A DNA stretch of 64,000 nt, taken from Trileptium ribeirensis (lineage: Eukaryota; Nematoda; Enoplea; Enoplida; Thoracostomopsidae). The translations under genes and the position numbers were made by a program. Positions 47,490 to 58,780 of this stretch are shown here, one piece after another; within the stretch, counting starts at the first letter, position 1; each line of letters opens with the position of its first letter. Location: NCBI GenBank assembly GCA_030248225.1, contig JASANE010024978.1, positions 24,530-88,529 on the forward strand. Reading direction: 5' to 3'. A model generated the notes under the pieces. It was given only the letters and a program-made list of their open reading frames with translations. It did no database searches and was not told where the DNA came from.

Positions 47490-47692
47490 ACGGAGCACTT
47501 TATCTGCCCCCCACCCCGCAATTCATGAGCCGATGAAATGTTTTACCGACGTGTCATGGCATTGAAATTTTGTTCCAGCTGCATTTCGCGAGTAGACATA
47601 TAGCCTCCAGCACTCCGTGGTAGGACATTTTGTTCCCTCTACCTGCACTTCGTGCTGCGACATTTTGTCTCAGCCGCAAAATGTATGGGGAC
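47490..47692. repeat. Degenerate repeat with ACATTTTGT and GCACTTCGTGCTG words
   Basis: GAAATTTTGTTCCAGCTGCA, GACATTTTGTTCCCTCTACC and GACATTTTGTCTCAGCCGCA follow each other. They are separated by CACTCCGTGGTAG and CACTTCGTGCTGC, giving a decayed repeat with spacings of about 50-70 bp. Confidence 0.6.
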
Positions 47693-47880
47693 AAATATCC
47701 ATTCCATGAAATACAGAAGAAATGCGAGAAAAATTTCACGCATTCGGTGTTTATTGAATTTTGAATTTCTAATTTTTTTGAAAAAAAGAACTCGCAGTCG
47801 TCTTACACTGTACACATTCACACTGCAATATTAACAACCAAAATTATATAAATTCAACGTACCGATACTTTTTCCAGGAA

Positions 47881-48324
47881 ATGTTTCTACCGCAACAACG
47901 TACAGGCACGCTATGGCGTTACAAAATCTTCAAAAGTAGAGCATTCCGCAAAAAAGTGGAGGGGCCGTTGGTTTACATTGATTTCAATATACCCACAACT
48001 CTTCATTTTTTAACATTTTTCAGTAAAAAAATGCGGAAACCGCCTACATCACCCTCCCTTTTTCGTCCCCTGCCCCTGTCTGCACGTCAATGTATTGAGC
48101 AGCGAGCTAGACAACAGTTGTACTCCCTTCGGAAAATCCTGGATGTGATCGACATGTGTATACCTATTTACCTAAATGCGCCCCATATTTTAGTTATTAG
48201 TAAGCGCAGCCTTATTAGTTTGTGGGACCTTACTATTTGTTTTCATCTTTGTTACATACTAAGCACCTCGGTCGGCGGATTCCCAACTAGCTTGAAAACG
48301 CAACCTTATTTAATGTTACTTTAA
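47881..48324 (+). other. Unidentified 147-codon open frame
   Basis: The frame starts MFLPQQRTGTLWRYKIFKSR and contains RPLPLSARQCIEQRARQQLY, LYSLRKILDVIDM and a hydrophobic end. It is the longest open frame that is not explained by a repeat, yet no domain or splice signal supports it. Parts of the DNA (GGAGGGGCCGTTGG and CCGCCTACATCACCCTCCC) look like the ends of a short repeat. Confidence 0.25.
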
Positions 48325-50200
48325 AAACAAAAATAAAAAAACTAAAAACATAATATATACATCTTGAAGCCTAGCTATGCAGCAAACAAACATATATTAA
48401 TCGCCACAAGATATTACTAAGAAAGGCATGGTGGAAATATATTTGGACAGTTTTTGCCACACCTTCAGCTTAGAACTAGCTAAAAGTGGCAAAAGACACA
48501 ACCTGGGTACTATATCATCGCCAGAAAATAGCATAATGCGCTATCCCTAGTTTCTATAAAGCTGTAGATTTGGTACAAAAATTACACATTTTCTCGATTT
48601 GGTGCACTTAAAAGACAACCGTAGTTGATAATAAACATGATTAGCTGTGTAATAAAAAGTACTTGTAACCAGGGGCGCAGATCTATCTAGAAAAGCGAGG
48701 GGTACAACAGTCCTTCATCTGCATCCATACGAGAGGCATATAAAATGTTTTTGTCCTCACAATATATAAATGAATGGTTATTTTTTAGCAATTTTCCGAG
48801 TTTTACTGATGTTCCAGAGCTTATAACATTTTTGTTAAGTTTCAAAATTTGCCGGTTTGGACTTATTAGTAAATTTTGCCGCAATTATACACATGTTTCT
48901 GTGAGATAAAACGTAAAATATTACAATTTTTTACATCAGATTTTTTGACCATTCTATTTAGAATTTTAAATCAGACACCTCATACTGAACTATAGTTAAA
49001 ATTTCTTCGCTGACAAAAAATACCTACAATATTTATACATCAGATATGTATATAATCATCACTTGCCAAATATGTGCCACTTATATAACAATCTATAATA
49101 ACGGCTAAAAACATCTATGAAGTGTAAATATTGTGCATTATTGTAATGTGTAACTGAAATACTCTGAAGTGTACATGAAATGATGGCTGAGTAAAATGCT
49201 GACTAGAAACTGCATTTTGAAACATATTTTGTGCCACAATATATGTATAATAATTATAAGTGTTTGAACAATTTACAGCATACGTGCGTCTTCATTTTGT
49301 TGCACCACATACTCGTTATATTATGTTCTCTTGTTATATATATATAATTAAATTACGTAATTTAAGTTAACTAAAGTTTTTACTAGCCAATATATAATCT
49401 AAATATATACCTTTTGTTTACTAAAAAGCAATTTGGTTTGCTTCAATAATTATTTGTTTGCCTTAAACATAAATTTTCCCGCCTACTTTTTGATATTTCA
49501 AGACCCTAAAGTTGTTAGGAACTTATTTATAAGAGTTTTTTAGCAATGGACAATGGTTGTTTCGTCAGTTATCCGCATCTAAGTGAATAGTTGGTTGGCA
49601 GATGTTTCCATGTTTCCGGTTAGTCACTGCGGACGTTACACGGCCCACGAGTACATATATGTTATATGCTATTTAGACATTATGTTAGTATTTTTAAAGT
49701 ATGTGTTGTCTACATTATTCCGTATGCTATTATATACCTGCATGCATATGTTATATATGTTTATAATATGTTGGGAATGTTATATAATCGGCTGTATATA
49801 CATAAACGCAGCAGTAGGAACGGCTTCAGCGACACGGCCAGAAATTTCCGGTGGGGGTGGGGGCATAATTTCAGACGACCTAGTTTACCAATTGATGTAA
49901 GGTAACGCAAATTTATGACACTGCAACATAGCACCACGCACCGGGACCGCCAGAGCCCGGAGCAACAAACGTGTCTCCTCAGTTAACAGCACCACAAAAT
50001 TCCGCTAGGAATGGTATCTCATCATCATGGAAGGTGGGAAGTACTTGATGTGTTTTGTAGAAGCTTAACTCATCCAATCCAATTATTTCAAATTAAAAGC
50101 CTTAGATGGGGCTTAGATTAGTTTGCATATTAAATCGTCCGAGCAATGTTTTAATCTTTCAACACCCGAATTATTTTGTTCACTGTGTAACGTTTGACAA
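48325..50200. other. No gene recognised
   Basis: AT-rich DNA. At 48670 CAGGGGCGCAGATCTATC looks like one end of a hAT-like MITE, but no matching right end was found. A plus frame at 49583-49900 (105 codons) is hydrophobic low-complexity with a Gly run. Confidence 0.35.
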
Positions 50201-50202
50201 GC

Positions 50203-50272
50203 ACAACGTGATGCCAGGAATCGAACCTGCAAGCGGGGTTCGCAAATCACTGAGCTATCTAGGGGCTATTCT
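50203..50272 (-). repeat. tRNA-like sequence (tRNA-derived SINE head or tRNA relic)
   Basis: On the minus strand it reads AGCCCCTAGATAGCTCAGTG, then ATTTGCGAACCCCGC and CAGGTTCGATTCCTGG. These are an A-box-like TAGCTCAGTGATTTGCG and a near-perfect B box GGTTCGATTCC with a mostly paired T stem. The anticodon arm is poor, so a functional tRNA gene is unlikely. Confidence 0.6.
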
Positions 50273-50712
50273 TCGATCCTTAATGAACTTTGCAAAGCGA
50301 ACTGATAACAACTCACGTATAAGCATGCATAAAATTTATTTCTCACAACACTTCAAAATAACGCTGCTGCTGTTGCTTTAATGTACGCTGTTGCCGACGG
50401 ACAACGTTACGCCGTATGAGGTTAGGGGTAGCGGGTGGCCTTCCGGTGGCCTAATCCCCTCCCTTTAACAGTTCACAGAATAATTTTTTGAATTTTGAAA
50501 TATTATCTGGAGGTTCAAAAAATCAAAGAATACTTGTATTAAATTTCATGAAACGCATTTTGAGTGCATGGTCAGGGGCCTTGAACGACTCGAAAGACTC
50601 GTACCCAAAATTAAGAAATAGGTCAACTTTAATAATATTTTGAAATCCATGTGCGAAATCATTTTTAAATCTCATCCCCTGCGCTTGGGTAACCGTTTGG
50701 TTTGATTCAAAC
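50273..50712. other. No gene recognised
   Basis: Contains a CT/GG-rich patch GGTGGCCTTCCGGTGGCC near 50433 and AT-rich sequence to the minisatellite. Confidence 0.35.
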
Positions 50713-51190
50713 GGAACGGGCTACCGTCCGCCAACTACCAGCCAACGGCAATTGAACTGCCAACGGGCCGCCGGCTGAAAACGCACGGCCGGCTAAAAAA
50801 AACGGACGGCCGGCTGAAAACGGACGGCCGGATGAAAACGGACGGCCGGCTGAAAACGGACGGCCGGCTGAAAACGGACGGCCGGCTGAAAACGGACGGC
50901 CGGCTGAAAACGGACGGCCGGCTGAAAACGGACAGCCGGCAGAAAACGGACGGCCGGCTGAAAACGGACGGCCGGCTGAAAACGGACGGCCGGCTGAAAA
51001 CGGACGGCCGGGGGACAACGGACGGGCTACGGCCATTGCACGGCTGATGGCCGACAGCTAACAGACACGATGGCCAACGGACAGCTGACGGCAAACCGAC
51101 GATCGAAGTCCAACGAACAACCGACGGCCAAAGTCCGGCCGACATTTCAACAGCCTGCCAATGGCTTAATGGCTGGGCGACGGCCAATGT
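50713..51190. repeat. GC-rich 18 bp minisatellite, about 12 near-identical units plus decayed flanks
   Basis: The unit CGGACGGCCGGCTGAAAA repeats from about 50802 to 51010 with only a few substitutions (GGATG, ACAGCC, GGGGG). Decayed relatives (ACGGCCAACGG, GGACAGCTGACGGC and the like) extend on both sides. The unit length is a multiple of three with no stop in several frames, so three long frames result: plus 50832-51047 (GRLKTD repeat), minus 51036-50707 (RPFSAG repeat) and minus 51238-50735 (SVFSRP repeat). None has other support as a gene. Confidence 0.95.
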
Positions 51191-52048
51191 ACGGCTGTCT
51201 GCCAAGAAAATACTCTTATTACGATACGAATTTAACACTCGTAAATGTTTCCTCAGAGTTTGTTCGGAACTATGAATGGCGGAATGTTTTCACGGCGTAC
51301 AATAATGCAACTGCTGCCGAATCCTTCACCTAGGCAGATTATAGCAAAACTCTACTATACGTAATGCAGGCCTACGGCCGGTTTTGAAGTCTATCGATAG
51401 CATGCCCCGTGCAGAATGCATGAACAGATAGAGTGTTCCTCTAAGAAATGCAGGTACTTCAACTGCGGAAAACATTTTTAGTAATCCATGCACGACTAGA
51501 ATGATAGGAGCATTTGAGATAAGCACATACCATGAAGCGTCGGATTGGATTGCGTACATCCGAAATTTTGGAAACCTAAGATTGAAGTTTGGACATAATG
51601 CATAAGCCAAACCAGTATATATGTACAATCAATGACTGTGTCCGTATTTAAATATAAATTTCAGAATCTAAGTCACTTATTAAGCATGTAATTAACTATA
51701 ATAACAATAAATCACTTATATATAGCGCGATATCGCTGAGCTCAACAATACTAGTTATAATTTATAAACTGATTTGTTTAAACAAAAATATATATTAAGC
51801 TCAGTCTCTATGTATCACTAAACAGATATATTACATTCGGTCTTTCCTATCAACTGCTACAAATACGTGCCTTAACCTAAACCACGAGACATGCCGAAGG
51901 TGTGAAATTGGGCCAGATAATGTTTTATGCTGATTTTATAGCTATTATCTGTATAATTTACTAAAACTGGGACCATTTTACATTATAATTTGCCTAAAAC
52001 GCAGTGCCTTACCTCACACGTCCGAAAAATAATTTTTGTATTATATAA
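51191..52048. other. No gene recognised
   Basis: A minus-strand 100-codon frame (51628-51326; contains LRGTLYLFMHSARGMLSIDF) has no motif I can name. The rest is AT-rich. Confidence 0.3.
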
Positions 52049-52056
52049 TTGGGCAG

Positions 52057-52347
52057 TTTCGCATTTTCATTTGAAGATTGCTCAAACTTGCGCTCGATGA
52101 AATCTGCTGTTTCTACAGTTGCTGACTTGCCGCCGAGTTTTCAAAGTCAATCAAAGTCTTCAAACAACGCTTCCTTGGATAATACTGAATTAATTAATCA
52201 AAGCGTAGTATCTGAGTTGGTAAGTTTTTGCACAGATAATAGTTGTAGATAGTTGAAGTCGAGCGAGCAGAGTTTCCTCAAATACGTTCAACTGTGCAAA
52301 ATTTGTTTTTTCAGGAAAATATTTCGTCACTGGTACGATGCGTTTAG
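52057..52347 (+). CDS. Candidate two-exon 3' end of a host gene, unidentified
   Basis: Exon 1 (about 52057-52219) follows an acceptor-like AATTGGGCAG and is open as FAFSFEDCSNLRSMKSAVST, then VADLPPSFQSQSKSSNNASL and TELINQSVVSEL. It ends at the consensus donor GAGTTG|GTAAGTTT. A 95 bp interval later, the strong acceptor TTTGTTTTTTCAG ends at 52314. The reading frame continues in phase as ENISSLVRCV and a stop at 52345-52347. The Ser-rich composition is unlike most chance frames nearby, and both intron ends fit consensus. No family is recognised, and upstream exons are not located. Confidence 0.35.
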
Positions 52348-52349
52348 CA

Positions 52350-54300
52350 TTTTTTATTTGCTCGAGAAAGATTAGCACTTAGCTTTGCGACTTTATTGCT
52401 CAAATCAAATGGATGCATAAAATTTGAGAAATCCGACGAACGTTGGCACCTTAGTGATTTTAGCCAAGACGTTTGAAGTTAATTATTTTCGAAATGATAG
52501 GTTAAAAATGAATACCATACAACTATATTATCGATGGCAATGTGCAACTTTATTATACAACATGTTTTGTCAAAGCAACCGCTTTCAAGCTACGATGCAA
52601 ACTCTCAAAATACCACAAAAATAACGTTTTCTAAATTTTTGACTACATGGGCGTCTTACTTGTAGGAGGTTATCGATAGGTTATTATACTGTTAGTTTAC
52701 AATATAAGGGTATTGATTTAATGTTTACTACACCTCAACAGATTCTTTGATGTTCTACACAAAAATTCAATATCTTGAGCCAAAAATAAGCGAATTTTGG
52801 GATTTCTTCAGTTCACAGCTATTTTTGTATGGCTATACAATGGATCTATTTATTTTCAGGATTCATAAATACTCTAAATATATACTACGACAATCTAATA
52901 CGGTAGGCAATAGGGGCTTCAAATATAAAAATGACTCTTGAAATTGTAATCTCTCTTAAAGTTATATGTTAATTTACAAATTACCGCTTTGCCGTCATTG
53001 AAAGAATAAATAAAGGGTTTAGATTTTGAAATATGCTAAAACTTTTCGTGACGTGTCCTTGAAGTATTTCTAGTGTAATACTGGCTTTCTGGAGTTAAGA
53101 ACGGGTTCCAGGAAGCTAAATTTGAAACCTCAGAATAGTCATTTGGCGTGGTCTAATAACATTGGCTGTATTTCTACATACCGGGCGAATAACTAAACAA
53201 GCCTTGTAAACAATTTTTCGTGTTTTCTACGTTCTCGAAATAAAAAAGCGACATTTTAAAACTACACTTTCTAGTCCAGCGTGTATTTGTTTGACCTAGA
53301 TTAGACACTAGCTAGTAAGAATGTTAGCAAAATATGCTTTCATTACTTTTATATTTTGGACTATTTAAGAAACATTATGCGTTCAATTCCAAGGAATATA
53401 TAAGGATTATTTTGGTACAATTTTAAGGAATATTATGCATTCTATTTATAAATGCTTTTCGTTAAATTGTGAAAGAAGGAAAATTAGTTTCACTTTGTTG
53501 CTATTATACGGCAATAACATAAATGTTAATAACTAATACATGCGTTAATGGGCAAGCAATCGTACTGCATATTTTATTTTTTAAAAGTACCACATAATTG
53601 CGAAACTACATTCTATGCAAAAACTGCTGGATTGCTAGTTTTTGTGCATAATATTTTATGTCTTAAACCATGCTAGTTTTAATGAAACTGACCATTACAG
53701 AAAAGTTATAACTTGACAAGAGCTAATAATCTATCTATTCCTAAAACGAGCACGCCCATGGAACGTGAATTATTGAAGCGAAGTACACAGCAAATTTTAG
53801 AATCTGCAGCTGTGTATTCGATCAATACTACGTTGTCTAGTGCCTTAAATTATTACAGTTAAATCCGCTTCGTGTGAGAGTTTGCATATCTTAACTGAGC
53901 ATTTCTATAATCAAGGAAATTCTATATCTGATTACTATTCTTCGGCCTTTCATAAATAGTATCCTACAGATATATGCCAAGACACTTTTAGTTCGATGTT
54001 CTTACAAAAACAAATGTCGTGTGACATGTGTATTCTGTGGCAAAAAATCTCCAAAAAATAAATAGTTCAGCGACCAATCAATTATTCAAGCGTTCATGCA
54101 ACTATGTAGGTACGTTGGAATAGTATTCTCCTTTGCTTCCTAACGTTGGAGGACGACTCATATGCAGATCGCCGCCTATGTGGTATCCCAAATAAAACTA
54201 ACACAGTTGCCGCTAATGACTTATGTGTACGTACTCAAAATTAACACAGTCGCAGAGCAATAATTAATAGTGTGAGATATATACTAGGATATTTCCAGTG
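52350..54300. other. No gene recognised
   Basis: AT-rich DNA with several short frames (52424-52624, 52747-52941) lacking motifs. An AATAAATAAA sequence at 53006 could serve as a polyadenylation signal for a plus-strand transcript, but this is not specific. Confidence 0.35.
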
Positions 54301-54304
54301 GTTC

Positions 54305-54712
54305 ATATTACCAAGAGTGCATTAGGGAAGAGTATGATACTTCCGTGCACTCATGTATTAGCCCGTGTTTGATGTCGCAAGCGTATTCGGCCTGCCCCCC
54401 AGTTTCTGGGGGGGTACCTCGGACCCCCAGTTTTTTGGGGGGTCGGTCGGACCTCCCCTAATTTCTGGGGGGGGGGGTTAATAAAAACTGCGGGGGATCG
54501 GTTTATAGGCAACTGCTTATGGACCGACCCCCCAGAAATTGGCGGGGGAGGGGTTCGACCGACCCCGCCCCCAAAAAACTGGAGAGGGGGATCCAAGCTA
54601 CCCTCCCCCAGAAACTGGGGGTCAGGTCGAAAACGTCCGCGACATCAAACAAGGGCTAACATGTGAGTGGAGGGAAGTGTCATACTCTTCCCTAATGCAC
54701 TCTTGATATTAC
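54305..54712. mobile_element. Foldback element, 394 bp, with long inverted arms and 7 bp duplication
   Basis: The element spans 54312-54705. The left arm begins CAAGAGTGCATTAGGGAAGA and the right arm read in reverse begins identically. The match continues with few differences for at least 100 bp (TTGATGTCGC, CCCCCAGTTTCTGGGG), and shorter complementary G/C-rich blocks extend almost to the middle. It is flanked on both sides by ATATTAC (54305-54311 and 54706-54712). The interior repeats CCCCAGAAACTGGGG-type palindromes. The minus frame at 54596-54351 is Pro/Gly-rich by composition. The superfamily is not assigned; it is non-autonomous. Confidence 0.9.
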
Positions 54713-56814
54713 CTTTTGGTACTGTCGCGTTAGGCCGACAATTTCTAAAATTTTAGTTATGCATGTCTCGTTAGACCGACAGTCGCGTTAGGCCGACAAA
54801 TTAAAAGTAACAACTGTAAGTGTTTAACATTTAAAAATTTAGCAATTTTCATAAAGCAAAAGGGGACTTAAATTGTTATAACACTACGTATCCATGTATA
54901 GAAATGGTTACCTATTTTAAAGACGGTTCTGTACGTAGTCAAGGAATGAGATTGATTTCTTAATACATAAGTTGGCCATAGGCTTCAATACCACGAAAGC
55001 AATTTTCAAAATCATTCACTCGGAATGTAACAGATACTTCGCAGCTTTAAGTATAGACATCATTTTTGACATAGCGAGGATCCCTAGCAGCCGAAGGATC
55101 ACTTTTTTTAAGTTGCTCTATTCGAATTTGCTTGGAATGATGTATTTCCTATAGCATGACAAGGAAAACTGTTGTACCACGAATGTGGTTGGGCGAATTT
55201 TGATCTAAGAGATGAATAGTAGCCTTCACAGTGGATTTGTGGTATTCGAGGGGCTGAATTGTCAGAAATGGTTAAACAAACCAATTTGTGAATTTTACAC
55301 ATCCAATTGGATCCAAAGTAGCCACAAAAGCAAATTAAGTTATTGTCAACCTGCTGGTTGCCTGTTATTGGCGGCGTACTCAGGAAACGATCCCATGTTG
55401 GCCGAACTAATACTTGGGCAATACGCATAGTGCAAAATACCCGGCGAATGTATTGTTTAACTACTGAATACTGGAGGATCGCTCAAGGCTTTGACCAAAT
55501 AAGATGAAAAACTATTTCATAGGTTGCCTGTTGTCTATTAGGGATGATAACGTGGACAAAAGGACTGTTTCGCCATAACAGAAACTGTGTATTACATAAA
55601 GCTCAACAAAAATTGAAGTCTGTACCAGCTAAATGTTCCAGTCATGATTGTCTGAGAACTTGAGTGCAGCACTTCAAGATCTGTTGGGGAACAAAATACT
55701 AAAAATCGTGGATAGTTTTGGGCAAGAAGACTTAATAAGTTTGCATATGGTTGGGAGAATACTGAATTGTTACATGTGTGGCCGCGATATGTAAGCTGAA
55801 GCTCCATTGGAATGTCATTCAGGGTCGAAATATATCATAGCCAAATTTGGAATTGATAATTAGAAATCAATGCTGACCTTGCTCGCTTGGAAGTCGGATA
55901 TGAGTGATCTCAGCTAGCTGTCGCGATTCCAAAGAGGAGCTGCATGTCCGTGCTACTTCTACTAATGATCCATCTGTGTGCGCCTCCCCGCGGTCGTTTT
56001 CCACTTTGAATACCAACTTGAGCTTTACGATCAGCTTGCTCAGCCACAATTTCAGGTGCAGGAACTGTTTTCCAAAAAATCAGGATTGATCTTCTGCCAC
56101 GATCATCGACAAATCCGTCGTCGTTTGTTTTAATAACATGGAATTTTCTGTCCCATAGTCTTCTGTAGGAGTTTTTTGCATTTTACGAATGTCCAAAATA
56201 TGGCGTGCGGGGCCCGGTTATTTAAAAATTCTACAAATGCAATACGTGCGGTATAAAAGAATCAAGTTGTCCATGACTTGGCTAAATGAATTCTGGAGCT
56301 GCCAAGCTAAACATTGTGGAACAAAATTATGAGTGAACGTAATGATTGTCTACGGGGAAAACAGAAGTTATTGATTAAGAAATAAGTAACGAATCAGTTT
56401 GAGCAACCTAATTATGTTATCTTGATATAATGTGCTATACGCTGCGAAGCGGAATAATGGTGCCATGCGTCAGCTAGTCAGGCATTATGTTATGTTTGCC
56501 AATGCTAAAAATGTGTTATTTAGGTTTACTAGCTAGGAAACAAAAGTTCCGTAACTAAGCATAAACCACTTGCTAACAAAGCATAAGCACTAACACCACT
56601 TGCTAAATGTAGCCTGTTACAGGTTCTTAAATTTGACTTTGTCGGCCTAACGCGACTGTCGGCCTAACGCGACACAATCTTATAAATTTGACTTTGTCGG
56701 CCTAACGCGACTGTCGGCCAAACGCGACTCTTTAAAACAGCCGGTTAGAGCTTATAAATTTGACTTTGTCGGCCTAACGCGACTGTCGGCCTAACGCGAC
56801 ACAATCTACCTTTT
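54710..56814. mobile_element. MULE-like (Mutator superfamily) transposon, 2.1 kb
   Basis: The element spans 54718-56806. Target duplication TACCTTTT is perfect at 54710-54717 and 56807-56814. The left end starts GGTACTGTCGCGTTAGGCCG; the right end read in reverse starts GATTGTGTCGCGTTAGGCCG. Both ends carry extra copies of the word GTCGCGTTAGGCCGACA: three at the left (54724, a variant at 54765, and 54782) and six inverted at the right (56638-56800). Together with a MULE transposase relic inside, this supports a Mutator-like element whose ends hold arrays of probable transposase-binding sites. Confidence 0.8.
55040..56170 (-). pseudogene. MULE-type transposase relic
   Basis: The minus strand reads, from 56050 downward, RGEAHTDGSLVEVA, weakly like a FLYWCH zinc-finger end. 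Then comes TIMTGTFSWYRLQFLLSF, with YTVSVMAKQSFCP after a stop, like the MULE core DGTFxxxPxxFxQLYTIH...PLxYALL with its first catalytic Asp region. From 55270 to 55110 it reads IPQIHCEGYYSSLRSKFAQP and HSWYNSFPCHAIGNTSFQ, the counterpart of the RTNNxxEGWHxxL...HPxxW hallmark that carries the catalytic Glu. The protein would cut and paste the surrounding element. Stops at several positions and frame changes show it is inactive. Confidence 0.7.
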
Positions 56815-57285
56815 CAAGTTAGCATGGTAGAATAATCAAATGTTTTGCAATTTTGTAACCAAAATTTAGTTTACAGCCTTAGCTTATCACCATTTTATAT
56901 TAGACATTAGCAAACAGTATGTTTAATGCTGTTATTTAAACTGCTGATACATTTAGTTTTATTCAGATTTACAAATAATTTAAAAATATACAGTGTGTCG
57001 CGAAGCCAAACTCAGCCAAATTCCGCGTGAACGCCAAATTTACTGCAAACAAACAAGCAAAAAATTTATTAACATCACACATGGTGGCAAGATAACAATC
57101 AGAGTAACGTGAGCTGTATCAGGCGTTAAGACCATCATAGCGAGCACGATACCTAGACCATGGCTTACTGAGAGTCATTTGGTCAGTTATCTTAAAAGTC
57201 GATTCATTACGTAAAATGAAATAGATCAAATTACTATGTCACCCGTAATAAAAGTTGAATTGGATAGCAAGTCAAACGAATAACC
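56815..57285. other. No gene recognised
   Basis: AT-rich spacer between the MULE-like element and the LINE 3' end. Confidence 0.4.
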
Positions 57286-57289
57286 TGCG

Positions 57290-57720
57290 GCTGATTATAG
57301 CTGTCTGTCGTATTGTAAAAACTTGGACAATTCTACATCTAAGAACAAATGTCAGAACTGTTTGTGACATTTTACCATTTACATATTTTGCAACAAGTTC
57401 CATATGTTTACTAGACGAACGGTAAAAAAGTGTCTGGACACATTGCATTTAAATTTCCCTTTGTACAATTTCAAACAATGACCCCTAGTTTTTGTAAGGT
57501 ATGTGTCAAAAAATATTTGAGGCGTCGACAAAAACTTCTCTGTGCAGAAATTTATATACCATACTAAAATAAAAACGTAGTCGCCTCAGCTCCAAAGGTT
57601 CCAATTTAAGCCTTTTCTTCTCAAGCCTAAGCATATTTTGTCCAATCTTGAACATACTTTTGCTCCAACGGTTCTCGTACACTTTCGCTCGGGCGCGATT
57701 CTCGTACACTAGCCACTGTG
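57290..57720 (-). pseudogene. CR1/L2-like LINE reverse transcriptase, C-terminal part
   Basis: The minus strand reads LRLEKKRLKLEPLELRRLRF, then SMVYKFLHREVFVDASNIF and, after a frame change, TKTRGHCLKLYKGKFKCN, RHFFTVRLVNIWNLL and DVELSKFLQYD. These match the C-terminal blocks of CR1/L2-like elements (LExRRLRxDLI..YKIL...FF...TRGHxxKL...R..FFxxRVVxxWNxLP). It is relatively well preserved but has stops where VV and FK residues are expected. The tail ends near 57290. Confidence 0.85.
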
Positions 57721-58479
57721 AAATATAGGAGCTGATGCTCGGTTTCCGAAGGAGCCTAATGTGCGAGGCCAGCCTAATGTGTCTGGAAAAGCTGGATCGG
57801 CTGTCAATAATAAAGCACTAAAAGCAACTATATAAGGTTTTTGTTGGCTTGTATATAACGTTTTCTGTATTATATTGTTGAATCACAAAGCTTTATTATT
57901 AAGAGTTTAAGAGACGACGCGAACCAGGATTTCTATCGAAAAATCCGAGCCAAGCCTACATGGGCCATGAAGAATCGAGCCAGATCCTAAGAGCTGTCTC
58001 TGAGATCCGAGCCGAGTCGGACATGGCTCAGGAAGAGCCAAATCTAGCCAAAGCTTGAAAACATGGCTCTTTCTCATATTTGTTTTACAACCGTTTCATC
58101 CAAGCTGCTGGCAATTAGGACTTCATATACCAAGGACTTCAAAAGTTGGCAAAACAACTTCCAAGCCATAGGGAAATAAGCTACAATTCACTTGAACACC
58201 TACTTTTGTCTATGACTCTAGTATTTGGCTAAAGCGCTGCCGGAAACGCAGTTGTAATCCTTCGGTAATGGCAGTCTTCCAATCAGATATTCACCTGTTT
58301 TTCAAGACGCTTTTTGCAAATTCACAGATTATGTATAGGTGGCATTGCAAAATAGCCTTATCCCTAGGTTACTATCGTAACCGGGTCACCGGGTCACTGC
58401 CATTACCGGCTTACTGAGTCGCTGTGTCACTACCACGACTGAGTGAGCGGGTCAGCTGGTCACAAAACGGTGACACGAT
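57721..58479. repeat. Low-order repeats: GAGCC-rich and GGGTCAC-rich patches
   Basis: At 57775-58080 words such as CCGAGCC, GAATCGAGCCAGATC and ATCCGAGCCGAGTCG recur. At 58378-58490 a run of ACCGGGTCAC, GAGTCGCTGTGTCAC and GAGCGGGTCAGCTGGTCAC forms a degenerate minisatellite. They occupy the place where the middle of a LINE would lie between the fragments on either side. Confidence 0.6.
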
Positions 58480-58780
58480 TTCATGTCTGAGCTAGAACCC
58501 CGTTTTTGATAGCACTTGTCTTTTGGAAATACGTGATATGAGATATTAGAAATAAGCAAGTCAAAGATATTTTCATGATGCCATATTTCTGTAATAAATA
58601 TTGCGGCATAACCTTTGTTCATTAGTGCCTGAAGGTCGCAGAATTTGTTACATATACTATTTACATTAAAGTAGAAACAATTTAATACATCTGCTGATAG
58701 TGCTCTTGCAGGTACACAGCAACTATTGCAAGAATTGACGAATTTACCCTACGATTCAGTTTAAATTTACGCTGATTCTG
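58480..58780 (-). pseudogene. LINE endonuclease, N-terminal part
   Basis: The minus strand reads LNCFYFNVNSICNKFCDLQA, then LMNKGYAAIFITEIWHHENI and SNISYHVFPKDKCYQKRG. This matches the LINE endonuclease start CxYxNARSLxNKxxxL...D.I.ITETWL...IxxxxYxVFRxDR...RGGG. The Trp-containing TEIW replaces TETW. It is cut off near 58480 by the minisatellite-like stretch, so the catalytic His end is missing. Confidence 0.85.

Noticed and set aside
50735..51238. 167-codon minus-strand open frame with SVFSRP repeats
   Set aside because: It is a consequence of the stop-free 18 bp minisatellite. Other frames are equally open, and there is no start context or domain.
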